Of a DNA stretch of 57,996 bases, positions 24,659 to 32,695 are shown piece after piece. Within the stretch, counting starts at the first letter, position 1, and every line of letters begins with the position of its first letter. A program made the position numbers and the translations under genes. The DNA comes from DAOTYX01 sp034434635. GTDB lineage: Bacteria; Chloroflexota; Anaerolineae; B4-G1; DUEL01. The notes under the pieces are model-generated. The model ran no database searches and had not been told where the DNA came from. It saw nothing but the letters and a program-made list of their open reading frames with translations. Location: positions 1 through 57,996 of the forward strand of contig DAOTYX010000118.1 of NCBI GenBank assembly GCA_034434635.1, read 5' to 3'.

Positions 24659-24692
24659 AAAAACGCCCGCGCTGCCAGGTGGGCGGGCGTTC
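24659..24692 (-). terminator. intrinsic terminator of greA
   Basis: On the minus strand a GC-rich stem (ACGCCCGC with GCGGGCGT) is followed by TTTTTC. It lies 41 bp past the greA stop and ends just before the lysS ribosome-binding site. Confidence 0.85.
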
Positions 24693-24732
24693 GTGCGGTG
24701 GGGCGATTGGCCCACCCCGATGCGCCTTTCGT

Positions 24733-25200
24733 TCAGTGGATCCCGACGATGCGGAAGGTCAGCATGCCCGCAGGGGCCTGGACCTGCACCTCATCTCCCA
24801 CTTTGTGGCCCATGAGCGCCTTGCCCAGGGGAGACTCGTAGGAGATCTTGCCTACAGACGGGTCTGTCTCCGCCGAGCCGACGATGTGGTAGGTCTCTGG
24901 TGCGCCGTCCTTTTCCACTATCGTCACCCGGCTGCCCAGGCGGACCGTCTCTTTCCCCCCTTCTTCCTGGATGATCTGCGAGCTGCGCAGGAGACCCTCC
25001 AGTTCCAGGATGCGCCCCTCGACGAAGGCCTGCTCGTTGCGCGCGGCCTCCAGTTCGGCGTTCTCCAGGAGTTCCCCTTCTGCCAACGCCTCATGCAGGC
25101 GGCGAGCCACCTCCTGCCGGCGCACCGTGCGCAGGTAGTTCAGTTCGGCCTCCAGCTTTTCGTATCCCTCGCGGGTCAGGTAAACCAGATGTTCGCCCAT
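24733..25200 (-). CDS. greA: transcription elongation factor GreA
   Basis: A 155-residue protein of typical Gre length. The N-terminal ~75 residues form the antiparallel coiled-coil that enters the RNA polymerase secondary channel. Its tip reads EGELLENAELEAAR, with the conserved acidic residues kept as Glu/Glu where Asp/Glu is usual. The C-terminal FKBP-like domain has GSRVTI, the YHIVG strand and the closing SPLGKALMGHKVGD-type motif. GreA stimulates transcript cleavage to rescue backtracked polymerase. Its consensus-like promoter is 225 bp upstream and the leader holds strong hairpins, so expression may be set by attenuation. The start codon has only GGGGG very close by (AGGGGGCTATG), an unusual site. 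Confidence 0.97.
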   Translation of the reverse strand: MGEHLVYLTREGYEKLEAELNYLRTVRRQEVARRLHEALAEGELLENAELEAARNEQAFVEGRILELEGLLRSSQIIQEEGGKETVRLGSRVTIVEKDGAPETYHIVGSAETDPSVGKISYESPLGKALMGHKVGDEVQVQAPAGMLTFRIVGIH

Positions 25201-25262
25201 AGCCCCCTATGAGTGACCCTTATGATGACGCAACAGTTCTGAACCGTCACTGGATAACAATG

Positions 25263-25418
25263 AAAACCCGCTATCGCACTCCGCCCGCCCATGCAGGGCG
25301 GGTGGAGTGACGGTAGCGCGGGTTTTGGCTGATCCGCTGCAGGGTGACTGCTCCTTGAGTGCGGCGGATCAAGACACGTCACGATGGAGCAAGAAGAAGC
25401 CCCCTATTGAGGGAATGG
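25263..25418 (-). ncRNA. structured greA leader / possible GraL-like small RNA
   Basis: From the predicted start near 25418 the minus-strand transcript first forms a hairpin closed by TGATCCGC and GCGGATCA (25329-25370). It then forms a long GC-rich hairpin with arms of ~28 bases (25263-25326) ending in GGGTTTTCATTGTT. The second hairpin has the form of an intrinsic terminator, so most transcripts could stop about 160 nt after the promoter and leave a free small RNA. In E. coli the greA leader produces such RNAs (GraL). No sequence homology is claimed; the likeness is in layout. Confidence 0.5.
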
Positions 25419-25424
25419 CGTCTT

Positions 25425-25453
25425 ATTATACCTCAGACTGCTTTTTTTGTAAA
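25425..25453 (-). promoter_or_regulatory. sigma70-type promoter of greA
   Basis: On the minus strand TTTACA (25448-25453) and a perfect TATAAT (25425-25430) are separated by exactly 17 bp. Confidence 0.85.
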
Positions 25454-25471
25454 GCAGCATGCCCGGGTAGA

Positions 25472-25525
25472 TGTGTCCCAATTTGTAGGACAACTGCGAG
25501 CAGTTGTCCTACAAATTGGGACACA
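25472..25525. repeat. interspersed palindrome, copy A (perfect, 26-bp arms)
   Basis: Two identical 26-base arms (25472-25497 and 25500-25525) surround a GA centre; the core is GGACAACTGC-GA-GCAGTTGTCC. Less perfect pairing continues outward on both sides. Copies B and C are at 34541-34648 and 49851-49910. Here it sits 17 bp past the stop of the GPH transporter gene and could serve as its terminator. Confidence 0.95.
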
Positions 25526-25542
25526 CCTGCCTGGGTCCTGCG

Positions 25543-26907
25543 CTATCCCTCGATCTCTTCCAGTTCGGCCCGCAGCCGGGCGTGGCTGGCCTTGGTCACC
25601 GGATACCAGATCAGCAACGGCAGGCTGAGGATGAGGATGATCGAGGGAATCAGGCCGAAGAAGAGCCGAATCCCCAGCAGGGCTATGTCGGTCTGCGGAA
25701 CCCCGGCCACGTAGCCGAACAGGGCCAGCGCCCAGCCGCTGACCGCTACCCCCAGCGCGTTGGTGAATTTGCTGAGCAGGGCCCACACTCCGTAGTACGT
25801 GCCTTCCCGCCGCTCGCGCGTTTCTTTCTGGTCGTACTCGACCACGTCGGGCAGCATGCTCCAGGGGAAGACCCACTGGGCGGAGAAGCCGAAGCCGGCA
25901 ACAAAGGCGATGACGTAGATGATCGGCGTGGGGCGGTGCGGCAGGAAGAAGGTGCAGATGACGGCCACGGAGGCCACAAACAGCCCCAGGGCGTAGGCGG
26001 GCCCCTTGTTGATCCGATCGGAGATCACCTTCCAGGGGAACAAGAAAAGCCCCACGCTCCCCAGCATGATCAGGAGGATGAGCGAGACCTGGGCTTCCAT
26101 GTTCAAGTGATAGGTCACGTAGTACGGAACCAGGCTGGTCATCAACGTGAAACTGAAGCTGCTGATGAAGAAGGCTGCCATCAGGCGGAGGAAGGGGCGG
26201 TTGCGCAGCGTCTGTACCAGCGCGGAGAGGGGAGGTAAGCGGGAGGAACGCACGCCCTCTGCGGTCCGCTCACGGACACCCAGCCCCGTAGTGAGGACGG
26301 TAGCGGCGGCGATGAGGCCCAAAACGCCGCCCATGCCGCTATAGGCTGCCCGTTCCGGCCAGCCCAGCAGGTCCCGAAACAGCCCTGCGATGACCGGCGT
26401 GGCCGCTGCGCCGAGGATGTAGCCGACGACGCTGAACACCATCCGCACAGCGGTGAGGCTGGTGCGCTCCTCGTAGTCGTGTGTGAGTTCCGGCGTCAGG
26501 GCGTAGTAGGGGACGCTCACGAGGGTGTGCAGCGTGTCGAACAGCAGGAAGGAGAGCAGGACGGCGAAGAAGGCCGTGGCACCGGTAAGGCCGCCGGGTA
26601 TGGAGAACAGCAGCCAGGTGACCAGGCCCAGCGGCACGGCGCCGAACAGCAGGTAGGGGCGGCGCCGTCCCAGCCGCGTGCGTGTCCGGTCGGAGTAGTA
26701 GCCGAAGAGGGGGTCATTGACAGCATCCCAGGTGAGTTTGCCCACCATCAGGGCCAACCCCGTCAGCGCCGGATCGAAGCCCAACACGTCGGTGTAGAAA
26801 AAGAGCAGGAAGAACTGTAGGGACGCGGTCAGCATGGCAATGCCGCTGTCGGCCACGCCGTAGAGGACCTTGGAGCGAGCGGATAGCCTCTCCGTGAGAG
26901 CGTTCAT
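25543..26907 (-). CDS. GPH-family (MelB-like) sugar:cation symporter
   Basis: A 454-residue protein with 12 hydrophobic segments. The glycoside-pentoside-hexuronide family signature is clear: KLTWDAVNDPLFGYYSDRTR at ~50-70 followed by the GRRRPYLLFG loop. The second half begins near residue 225 (FLRLMAAFFISSF). Family members import a sugar or glycoside together with a cation. It is the last gene of a three-gene minus-strand unit with a Gfo/Idh dehydrogenase and a ThDP enzyme, which suggests uptake and breakdown of a sugar, polyol or sugar acid. The substrate cannot be told from the sequence. A 124-bp spacer containing a repeat element separates it from the dehydrogenase. Confidence 0.92.
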   Translation of the reverse strand: MNALTERLSARSKVLYGVADSGIAMLTASLQFFLLFFYTDVLGFDPALTGLALMVGKLTWDAVNDPLFGYYSDRTRTRLGRRRPYLLFGAVPLGLVTWLLFSIPGGLTGATAFFAVLLSFLLFDTLHTLVSVPYYALTPELTHDYEERTSLTAVRMVFSVVGYILGAAATPVIAGLFRDLLGWPERAAYSGMGGVLGLIAAATVLTTGLGVRERTAEGVRSSRLPPLSALVQTLRNRPFLRLMAAFFISSFSFTLMTSLVPYYVTYHLNMEAQVSLILLIMLGSVGLFLFPWKVISDRINKGPAYALGLFVASVAVICTFFLPHRPTPIIYVIAFVAGFGFSAQWVFPWSMLPDVVEYDQKETRERREGTYYGVWALLSKFTNALGVAVSGWALALFGYVAGVPQTDIALLGIRLFFGLIPSIILILSLPLLIWYPVTKASHARLRAELEEIEG

Positions 26908-26957
26908 CAGCCTCGAGCCTCCTTTCCTTGCGTCTGCTCACCTTCTCGTCGTTGCGG

Positions 26958-27001
26958 GCCGCCCTGAGCGGAGCGAGCACAGCGAGCGGAGTCGAAGGGC
27001 G
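26958..27001. repeat. short interspersed repeat, left copy flanking the Gfo/Idh gene
   Basis: The sequence GGCCGCCCTGAGCGGAGCGA and its GC-rich continuation ending in GTCGAAGGGCG lie 30 bp past the Gfo/Idh stop. Its first ~21 bases recur in inverted orientation, with one difference, at 28149-28169 upstream of the same gene. Elements of this kind are common in Chloroflexota intergenic DNA in my experience. Confidence 0.7.
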
Positions 27002-27031
27002 ACCCGCAGTGCACCAAACGGCCTGCGGAGG

Positions 27032-28102
27032 TCATCCGACCTCATCCGGCCGCACCTCCCGGCCGCTGCAGGCCGAGACGTGAGCCGCAAGGGTGAACTG
27101 AAGCACCGCTTTCCCGGTCAGCCCATCGAGGACGGGCTGCCCGCCGCTCGTCAGCGCCTGGATCAGATGACGGGTGCAGTCAATGAAACTGTCGTGCCAT
27201 TCCACCCGCTCGACCGGGATGGGGGTCGTCTTCCCGTCGCGGAACAGCATCAGCGGCGGAAGGTCCACCGTTCGGGCCGTGCAGCGGTTGACGAAGAGGA
27301 TGCCGCGATCCCCAATGACCTCCACACGGTCGTCGTCGGCGTAGTAGAGCGAGTCCATGACCATGTTCGGGGTGTGGGCAAAGTCCATCACCCCGTAACG
27401 GCGGGGGGTCTTGAACTGGAACATGATCACCGCCGGGGCGTCCAGGTACTTGGTGGGCACCACGCGCGTGTGGTCGATCCAGGCGGTGACCCGCTCTACC
27501 GGGCCCATCAGGTGGTAGGCCAGCGAGAAGATGTGGTAGCCGTGGTCGAAGACCAGAGGGCCCCCGCCGCAGCGCTGCTCGTCGAAGCGCCAGACCCAGG
27601 CGCTGATGGGGACTTTCCATCCCGTCGCGCTCTTGCCGGTGTTCACGTGCAGGCGGATCATCTGGGGCTCGCCGATCTCGCCAGCCTCGATCATCTCTTT
27701 GGCGCGCACGTGCGGCGGGTAGAAGACGAAGTTCTCATAGACCCGCAGCACCACGCCGGCCTGCCGCGCCGCCGCGATCATCTGGTCCGCTTCACCCGCG
27801 GTGAGCGCCATCGGCTTCTGCACCGAGACGTGCTTCCCGGCCTGGCAGGCGGCGACGGTCATCGGGCAGTGCAGGTCGTGAGGTACCAGCAACTCCACCA
27901 GGTCGACCTCGGGATCCTCCAATACCTGCCGGTAGTCCGTGTAGACCCGCTCCACGCCCCAGGCGCGGGCTTTTGCCTGGGCGCGTCGCCGGTTGGTGTC
28001 GCACACCGCGATGATACGCGCCTCCTCCAGCCCCTGGTAGCCCAACTGATGCAGGTCAGAGATGCGGCCGCAGCCGACAATCGCGACGCGAACAGGAACC
28101 AT
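27032..28102 (-). CDS. Gfo/Idh/MocA-family oxidoreductase
   Basis: A 356-residue NAD(P)-dependent dehydrogenase. The N-terminal Rossmann domain has VAIVGCGRISDLH at ~5-17, and the family motif appears as VSVQKPMALTAGEADQM at ~93-109, carrying the usual catalytic-region lysine (QKP). The C-terminal beta-sheet domain continues to the end. The family acts on sugars, inositols, sugar acids and amino-sugars. Here it lies between a ThDP-dependent enzyme and a sugar symporter, so oxidation of the imported substrate is the likely job. Spacers of ~75 and ~124 bp on either side carry an inverted pair of short repeats. The exact substrate is not predictable. Confidence 0.93.
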   Translation of the reverse strand: MVPVRVAIVGCGRISDLHQLGYQGLEEARIIAVCDTNRRRAQAKARAWGVERVYTDYRQVLEDPEVDLVELLVPHDLHCPMTVAACQAGKHVSVQKPMALTAGEADQMIAAARQAGVVLRVYENFVFYPPHVRAKEMIEAGEIGEPQMIRLHVNTGKSATGWKVPISAWVWRFDEQRCGGGPLVFDHGYHIFSLAYHLMGPVERVTAWIDHTRVVPTKYLDAPAVIMFQFKTPRRYGVMDFAHTPNMVMDSLYYADDDRVEVIGDRGILFVNRCTARTVDLPPLMLFRDGKTTPIPVERVEWHDSFIDCTRHLIQALTSGGQPVLDGLTGKAVLQFTLAAHVSACSGREVRPDEVG

Positions 28103-28148
28103 TCTCTCCTCCCGAGACCTGAGATGACCTCGCCGCCCTTCAACTGCA

Positions 28149-28169
28149 CTCGCTCCGCTCGGGGCGGCC
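28149..28169. repeat. short interspersed repeat, right copy flanking the Gfo/Idh gene
   Basis: CTCGCTCCGCTCGGGGCGGC lies between the ThDP gene and the Gfo/Idh gene and is the reverse complement, with one mismatch, of the left part of the repeat at 26958-27001. Confidence 0.65.
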
Positions 28170-28177
28170 GGCAGCGC

Positions 28178-29974
28178 CTACTGCTCCTCCGCCCGTTCCC
28201 GCTCATACCGCGCCCGAGGCTCCGCAAGGTAGGCAGGCACAGGCACGTCCCACCAGCCCACCGCTGGGCTGCCGGAGAGGGGGTAATCCCGCTCGACCAT
28301 GACCTCCACGACGGCAGGACGGCCAGAGGCGAAAGCCCGCTCGAGCGCAGGGCGGATTTCATCAGGGGCGGAGATCCGCTCGGCATAACAGCCAAAAGCG
28401 CGGGCCAGCGCGGCGAGATCAGGCGAGATGGGTCTGCCGTCCTTCAGGAACTCGGCGCCCATGGCGCGCTCCTGACCGTAGACCGCCGCTTGCAGGTCGC
28501 GGATGGCGATCCAGCCTGCGTTGTTGGCCACTACGTAGACGACGGGGAGATCGTACTGTACCGCCGTCGCCAGTTCCTGAGCCGTCATCAGGAAATCCCC
28601 GTCCCCCACCAACCCCACCACCTGCCGGTGTGGGACGGCCAGTTTCACACCCAGCGCAGCCGGAACCGCCCAACCCATCGTGCTGAAGCCGCCTGTCGTC
28701 AGGTTGGTCTTCGGTTCGTAGACCATCGCTTCCTGGAACCACTGGGCCTGGGTGTTGCCGGAGGAGGTCAGCACGATAGCGTCCCGGTCGAGGAAAGCGC
28801 GCACCTCGGCGATGAGGCGGGAGATGGTGACAGGGGAATGGTCCGATGTGGCAAGCCCGCGCACGTGGGCCAGCCATTCTTCCCGTAGATGCTGTATCTC
28901 GGCGAAGTAGTCACTCGTCCGATCGTCGCGCGGGGCGGTGTGGGCCTGTAGCCATTCCAGAAGAGCCGCCAGCGCGGCCCTGGCGTCCGCCACGATGCCC
29001 ACCTCCACCGGGTAGTTCTTGCCAATCTCGGCAGGGTCCAGGTCAATGTGGATCAGGCGGGTGGGCGGGATAGCGTAGGTCGCACCCTGGCGATACGAGG
29101 AGGTGGACTCGTCGGCGAAGCGCATCCCCACCGCCAGCAGCACGTCGGCGCGGGAGGTGAGGGCGTTGCCGCAGGTGGTGCCCTTGGACCCGCCGTGCAG
29201 GCCAGAAAGCGGGTGGTCCTCCGGGAAGGCTCCCTTGCCCATCATCGTGGTGACGACCGGCGCGCCGAGGAACTCGGCCAGGGCGCGCAGTTCCTCCCAC
29301 GCCTGGGCAGCGATCACCCCACCACCAGCGACCAGCACCGGACGTCTGGCATCGGCCAGCAGCCGTCCGGCCCGCTCGACGAGGGCCGGGTCGGGCAGGA
29401 CGCGGGCGACTGGCTGGCTGCTGTCCAGGCTTTCGACGTCCACCTCGGCAGCGTCGCACTGGACATCCATGGGCAGGTCAATAGCCACGGGGCCCCGCCG
29501 GCCGGCGAGCATCTCGATGAAAGCCCGTCGGAGGATGCGCGGCAGTTGGTCCACCCGCGTCGCCCGCCAGGTGCGCCTGGTGACCGGCTCGAACAGGCTG
29601 AGGCTGTCCGCATCCCGCTTGCGCTCGATCTCCTGCAGGACGCCCCGCCCCGCCATGTGGGTGTGGCTGTTGCCGGTCAGCACGAGGACGGGGATGGAAT
29701 CCACATAGCAGGAAGCCACACCGATGAGGGTGTTCATCGCGCCGGGGCCGATGGAGGTGAAGACCGCCAGGGGGGTGCCGGTCACGCGATAGTAGCCGTC
29801 GGCCAGATGGACCGCACTCTGTTCGTGTCGCACCTGCAACATCCGAACCCGGCCTTCGTAGCGCAAGAGGGCGTCAACCAGGCCCAGGCACCCATGCCCT
29901 GGGATGCCGACCAGGTAGGGGACCTGATGTCGGATGAGGGACTCCAGGACGATCTCTCCGCCAGTCAGTCTCAT
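28178..29974 (-). CDS. thiamine-diphosphate-dependent enzyme, acetolactate-synthase-like
   Basis: A 598-residue protein with the three-domain ThDP fold. Residues ~1-165 are the pyrimidine-binding domain with the catalytic Glu51 in RHEQSAVHLADGYYR. The central domain (~190-330) resembles the FAD/cofactor-like domain of acetolactate synthase. The C-terminal pyrophosphate domain has VGLVGDGDFLMTAQEL and a following AGWIAIRDLQ asparagine region that bind Mg-ThDP. It belongs with acetolactate synthase, glyoxylate carboligase, sulfoacetaldehyde acetyltransferase and IolD; I cannot choose among them. The ilv biosynthetic partner (small subunit, ketol-acid reductoisomerase) is absent, while a Gfo/Idh dehydrogenase and sugar symporter follow. 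A catabolic lyase, carboligase or hydrolase role is more likely than branched-chain amino acid synthesis. Confidence 0.88.
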   Translation of the reverse strand: MRLTGGEIVLESLIRHQVPYLVGIPGHGCLGLVDALLRYEGRVRMLQVRHEQSAVHLADGYYRVTGTPLAVFTSIGPGAMNTLIGVASCYVDSIPVLVLTGNSHTHMAGRGVLQEIERKRDADSLSLFEPVTRRTWRATRVDQLPRILRRAFIEMLAGRRGPVAIDLPMDVQCDAAEVDVESLDSSQPVARVLPDPALVERAGRLLADARRPVLVAGGGVIAAQAWEELRALAEFLGAPVVTTMMGKGAFPEDHPLSGLHGGSKGTTCGNALTSRADVLLAVGMRFADESTSSYRQGATYAIPPTRLIHIDLDPAEIGKNYPVEVGIVADARAALAALLEWLQAHTAPRDDRTSDYFAEIQHLREEWLAHVRGLATSDHSPVTISRLIAEVRAFLDRDAIVLTSSGNTQAQWFQEAMVYEPKTNLTTGGFSTMGWAVPAALGVKLAVPHRQVVGLVGDGDFLMTAQELATAVQYDLPVVYVVANNAGWIAIRDLQAAVYGQERAMGAEFLKDGRPISPDLAALARAFGCYAERISAPDEIRPALERAFASGRPAVVEVMVERDYPLSGSPAVGWWDVPVPAYLAEPRARYERERAEEQ

Positions 29975-29990
29975 CAGGGGTCTCCTTTTT

Positions 29991-30115
29991 GCGCCTTTCG
30001 CGCCTTTCGCGTCTTTCGCGTCCTTTCGCGCCTTTCGCGTCTTTCGTGCCCTTTCGCGTCTTTCGTGCCCTTTCGCGCCTTTCGCGTCTTTCGCGTCCTT
30101 TCGCGTCCTTTCGTG
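29991..30115. repeat. 9/10-bp tandem repeat (GCGCCTTTC / GCGTCCTTTC type)
   Basis: About 13 units of 9-10 bp built on GCGTCTTTC, GCGCCTTTC, GCGTCCTTTC and GTGCCCTTTC fill the gap between uvrC and the ThDP gene, ending 2 bp before the uvrC stop. The order of variants is mixed, so the array has been copied in blocks. Confidence 0.92.
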
Positions 30116-30117
30116 GT

Positions 30118-31968
30118 CTATAGCTGCTCTTTGATCGCCTCGGCCAGGGCGCGGGAGATGCCCGGCACGGTGGTCAACTCCTCCACGCTGGCGGCGCGGA
30201 TGCGCTCCAGCGAACCGAAGGCCCGCAGCAACGCCCGCCGACGCACCGGCCCAACGCCGGGGATGCTGTCCAGTTCCGAGGCCATGCTCGCGCGCTCCCG
30301 CCGCATGCGGTGGTGGCTCACCGCGAAGCGGTGGGCCTCGTCGCGGACACGCTGGAGGAGGAACAGCCCCTGCGATCCGGCCGGCAGGCGCACCGGCTCG
30401 GCCTGTTCTGGGAGGTAGATCTCCTCCTCCCGTTTGGCCAGTGCGGCCAGGGGCACCCGCTCGCGCAGGCCGAACGTGTCCAACACCTCCAGCGCGACCC
30501 CCAACTGCCCCTTCCCGCCGTCCACCATCAGCAGGTCGGGCAGCAGGGCCCAGGTCTGCATGCCGCGCGCCCCTTTCGTCTCCCCGGAGGTGGCCGTCCG
30601 CCAGCGCTCGAAGCGGCGCGTCAACACCTCGCGCATGCTGGCCGTGTCATCCGGCCCGCTAACGGTCCGCACGTTGAAGCGCCGGTAGTCGGACTTATGC
30701 GGCACGCCCTGGACGAAGACGACCATGCTGCCGGTCGGCTCGGTGCCCTGGGTGTTGGAGATGTCATAGCACTCGATGCGCGCCGGTCGCGCCGGCAGCC
30801 CCAAAGCGGCCTGCAACTCGTCCAGCGCCTGTTCCTGCTTGTGAGCGTCGCTCTCCCACTGGGCGCGCACCGTGGCCAGCATCTGCACGGCGTTCTCGGT
30901 GGCCATGCGCACCAGTTCCCGCTTGCGTCCACGGCGTGGCACCTGCAGGGTTACCCTGGCCCCGCGCTTGCGGCGCAGCCACTCCTCGATCACCAGCGCC
31001 TCGTCCACGGCGTCGGGGAGGATCACCTCCGGCGGCACGTAGGCGGCCTCCTCGTAGAACTGCTTGACGAAGGCGGCGACCACCGCCCGGTCTTCTTCCT
31101 CTTCGGCCCCTTCCAGCAGGAAGTACTCCCGGCCCAGCAGCCGGCCGCCGCGGATGAAGAAGACCTGGACGCAGGCGTTGCCGTCGTCGCGGGCGAAGGC
31201 GATCACGTCCTGGTCGCTGCCGGCGGCGGCGACGATCTTCTGTCGCTCCACCACCCGCCGCACCGACTGGAGTTGGTCGCGCAGGAGCGCCGCGCGCTCG
31301 AAGTCCAGCCCGTCCGCCGCCACGCGCATGCGCCTCTCCAGGTCGGCGATCACCTCTTCGCTGCGTCCCTCCAGGAAGCGCACCAGGCTGGCGATCATCT
31401 CCCGGTACTCCTCCTGCGTCACTGCGCCGATGCATGGGCCCAGGCAGAGTTTGAGGTCGTAATAGAGACAGGCCCGCCGGTCCTTCCCGCTGATCTCCCG
31501 GTCACAGGTCAGGTAGGGGAAGGAGCGGCGCAACAGGCTGAGCGTCTGGTGGACCGCGCCGGCGGAGGTGTACGGCCCGAAGTAGCGGTTGCCATCCCGC
31601 TCCACGCGCCGCGTCACCAGGACACGCGGGAAGGGCTCGGCCCAGGTGACTTTGATGTAGGGGTAGCGCTTATCGTCGCGCAGGCGGACGTTGAAGCGGG
31701 GGCGATGGGTCTTGATGAGGTTGGCCTCGAGGATCAGCGCCTCCAGTTCGCTGTCGGTGACGATGAACTCCAGGTCGGCGATCTCGCCCACCAACCGCCG
31801 CACCTTGGAGTCCTCCTGGGCAGACGGCGTGAAGTAGGAGCGGACACGGTGGCGCAGGCTGATCGCTTTGCCCACGTAGATGACCCGCCCCTGGGCGTCG
31901 CGCATCAGGTAGACGCCGGGGAGGGCGGGAAGGGACTGCAGCGTGGCTTCGATCGGCTCAGGGATCAT
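30118..31968 (-). CDS. uvrC: excinuclease ABC subunit C
   Basis: A 616-residue protein, full length. The N-terminal GIY-YIG nuclease domain (~14-95) shows LPGVYLMRDAQGRVIYVGKA and a later LEANLIKTHRPRFNVRLRDD. A UVR motif is near ~205-240 (VIADLERRMRVAADGLDFE). The C-terminal RNase H-like nuclease half begins around 370 (RIECYDISNTQG) and ends in a helix-hairpin-helix pair (SIPGVGPVRRRALLRAFGS and TTVPGISRALAEAI). With UvrA and UvrB it makes the two incisions of nucleotide excision repair. It stands alone. A strong hairpin lies 27 bp upstream of the ATG. uvrA and uvrB are not in the window. Confidence 0.99.
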   Translation of the reverse strand: MIPEPIEATLQSLPALPGVYLMRDAQGRVIYVGKAISLRHRVRSYFTPSAQEDSKVRRLVGEIADLEFIVTDSELEALILEANLIKTHRPRFNVRLRDDKRYPYIKVTWAEPFPRVLVTRRVERDGNRYFGPYTSAGAVHQTLSLLRRSFPYLTCDREISGKDRRACLYYDLKLCLGPCIGAVTQEEYREMIASLVRFLEGRSEEVIADLERRMRVAADGLDFERAALLRDQLQSVRRVVERQKIVAAAGSDQDVIAFARDDGNACVQVFFIRGGRLLGREYFLLEGAEEEEDRAVVAAFVKQFYEEAAYVPPEVILPDAVDEALVIEEWLRRKRGARVTLQVPRRGRKRELVRMATENAVQMLATVRAQWESDAHKQEQALDELQAALGLPARPARIECYDISNTQGTEPTGSMVVFVQGVPHKSDYRRFNVRTVSGPDDTASMREVLTRRFERWRTATSGETKGARGMQTWALLPDLLMVDGGKGQLGVALEVLDTFGLRERVPLAALAKREEEIYLPEQAEPVRLPAGSQGLFLLQRVRDEAHRFAVSHHRMRRERASMASELDSIPGVGPVRRRALLRAFGSLERIRAASVEELTTVPGISRALAEAIKEQL

Positions 31969-31994
31969 CAGCGCTCACCCCAGAGACGGGGAGG

Positions 31995-32034
31995 CGCGGG
32001 GACGGCGAGACGCGGAGATTCCGCCGTCCCCGCG
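31995..32034. terminator. perfect 13-bp hairpin between small membrane gene and uvrC
   Basis: CGCGGGGACGGCG (31995-32007) and CGCCGTCCCCGCG (32022-32034) pair perfectly over a 14-base loop. It is 51 bp past the stop of the 65-residue membrane protein gene and 27 bp before uvrC. There is no T run, so termination is possible but unproven. Confidence 0.5.
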
Positions 32035-32085
32035 TCGAGGCGAGGTTGGCTCAGGACAGGCGGGGAAACGACACAAGGTGAGACG

Positions 32086-32283
32086 TCAGAACTGAAAACC
32101 GCCGGACTGTGAGATGTAATAGCCGGCAACGGCAATCACGGTCGCGCAGCAACAGCATAAGATGAGCACGCCGATGACGATGCCGATGATCAGGCCGGTT
32201 TTGCTCTTCTTCTCCTGGGCGGGCAGCGCTTCAATCGGCTGCCCCTCTGAACCGTAAGAAGGTGGTGTGTATGCCTCTCCCAT
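32086..32283 (-). CDS. small membrane protein with cysteine-rich transmembrane helix
   Basis: A 65-residue protein from the ATG at 32283, which has CAGGAGAACAGGAAA in front; a longer frame upstream is unsupported. Residues 1-28 are polar (Pro, Glu, Lys). Residues ~29-55 are a single membrane helix containing four cysteines in a row (LILCCCCATVIAV), and 10 residues follow. The N-in orientation is suggested by the KKSK before the helix. I do not recognise a family. It closes a run of small membrane-protein genes on this strand, after a 150-bp gap in which I see no other gene. Confidence 0.7.
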   Translation of the reverse strand: MGEAYTPPSYGSEGQPIEALPAQEKKSKTGLIIGIVIGVLILCCCCATVIAVAGYYISQSGGFQF

Positions 32284-32434
32284 TTTCCTGTTCTCCTGTT
32301 TGGTCTGGGTTTTACCCGCACCGCGAAGCGGTGTCAAGGGTCCTGATACAGAGACCTGGCCGGGAGTCATAGACCTTGGCGGACGCAACCCGGCGGACTC
32401 CCAGGCGCGGATTTCTCCGCGTCTCCGTCTCTCC

Positions 32435-32695
32435 TCACCGCCCCCACACTGCCATCAGGCCCGACAGCAGTTGTGTCAGCGCCAGGATCAGCCCCACCCC
32501 GGCCACGGCCAGTGCGGCGATGATCTGCCAGCCCCAACGGCCCGTCCGTCGAACCACCAGCCAGGACAGCCCCAAGGCCGCCAGGCTGCCCAGCCCCGGC
32601 AGCAGCGGGACGCAGGGCATCAACCCCAGGCTGGTCAGAGCCAGTCCCAGAGCGAAGAGGGCCGGGTTGGGCTGGCGAAGCCTAATAGTTGCCAC
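32435..32695 (-). CDS. small membrane protein, DUF4190-like companion
   Basis: An 86-residue protein starting at a GTG that overlaps the upstream gene by 14 bp (AGTGGCAACTATTAG). It has three hydrophobic segments (~12-30, ~33-46, ~55-80) with arginines between the second and third. Strong coupling to the 118-residue gene is implied by the overlap. No family is assigned; function unknown. Confidence 0.65.
   Translation of the reverse strand: MATIRLRQPNPALFALGLALTSLGLMPCVPLLPGLGSLAALGLSWLVVRRTGRWGWQIIAALAVAGVGLILALTQLLSGLMAVWGR

Larger units (their letters stand above)
25201..25542. other. intergenic region, 342 bp: greA leader, promoter and palindrome
   Basis: No gene is seen here. From greA outward it contains the start-proximal leader, a large hairpin (25263-25326), a second smaller hairpin (25329-25370), the greA promoter (25425-25453) and a perfect 54-bp palindrome (25472-25525) that lies just past the stop of the transporter gene. 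Confidence 0.85.

Noticed and set aside
25472..25525. Insertion sequence or transposon end
   Set aside because: There is no transposase gene and no clear target-site duplication; the element is reported only as an interspersed palindrome.
28178..29974. Biosynthetic acetolactate synthase (ilvB)
   Set aside because: No small subunit or ilvC lies nearby, and the neighbours are a dehydrogenase and a sugar symporter; the sequence alone does not justify the ilvB name.
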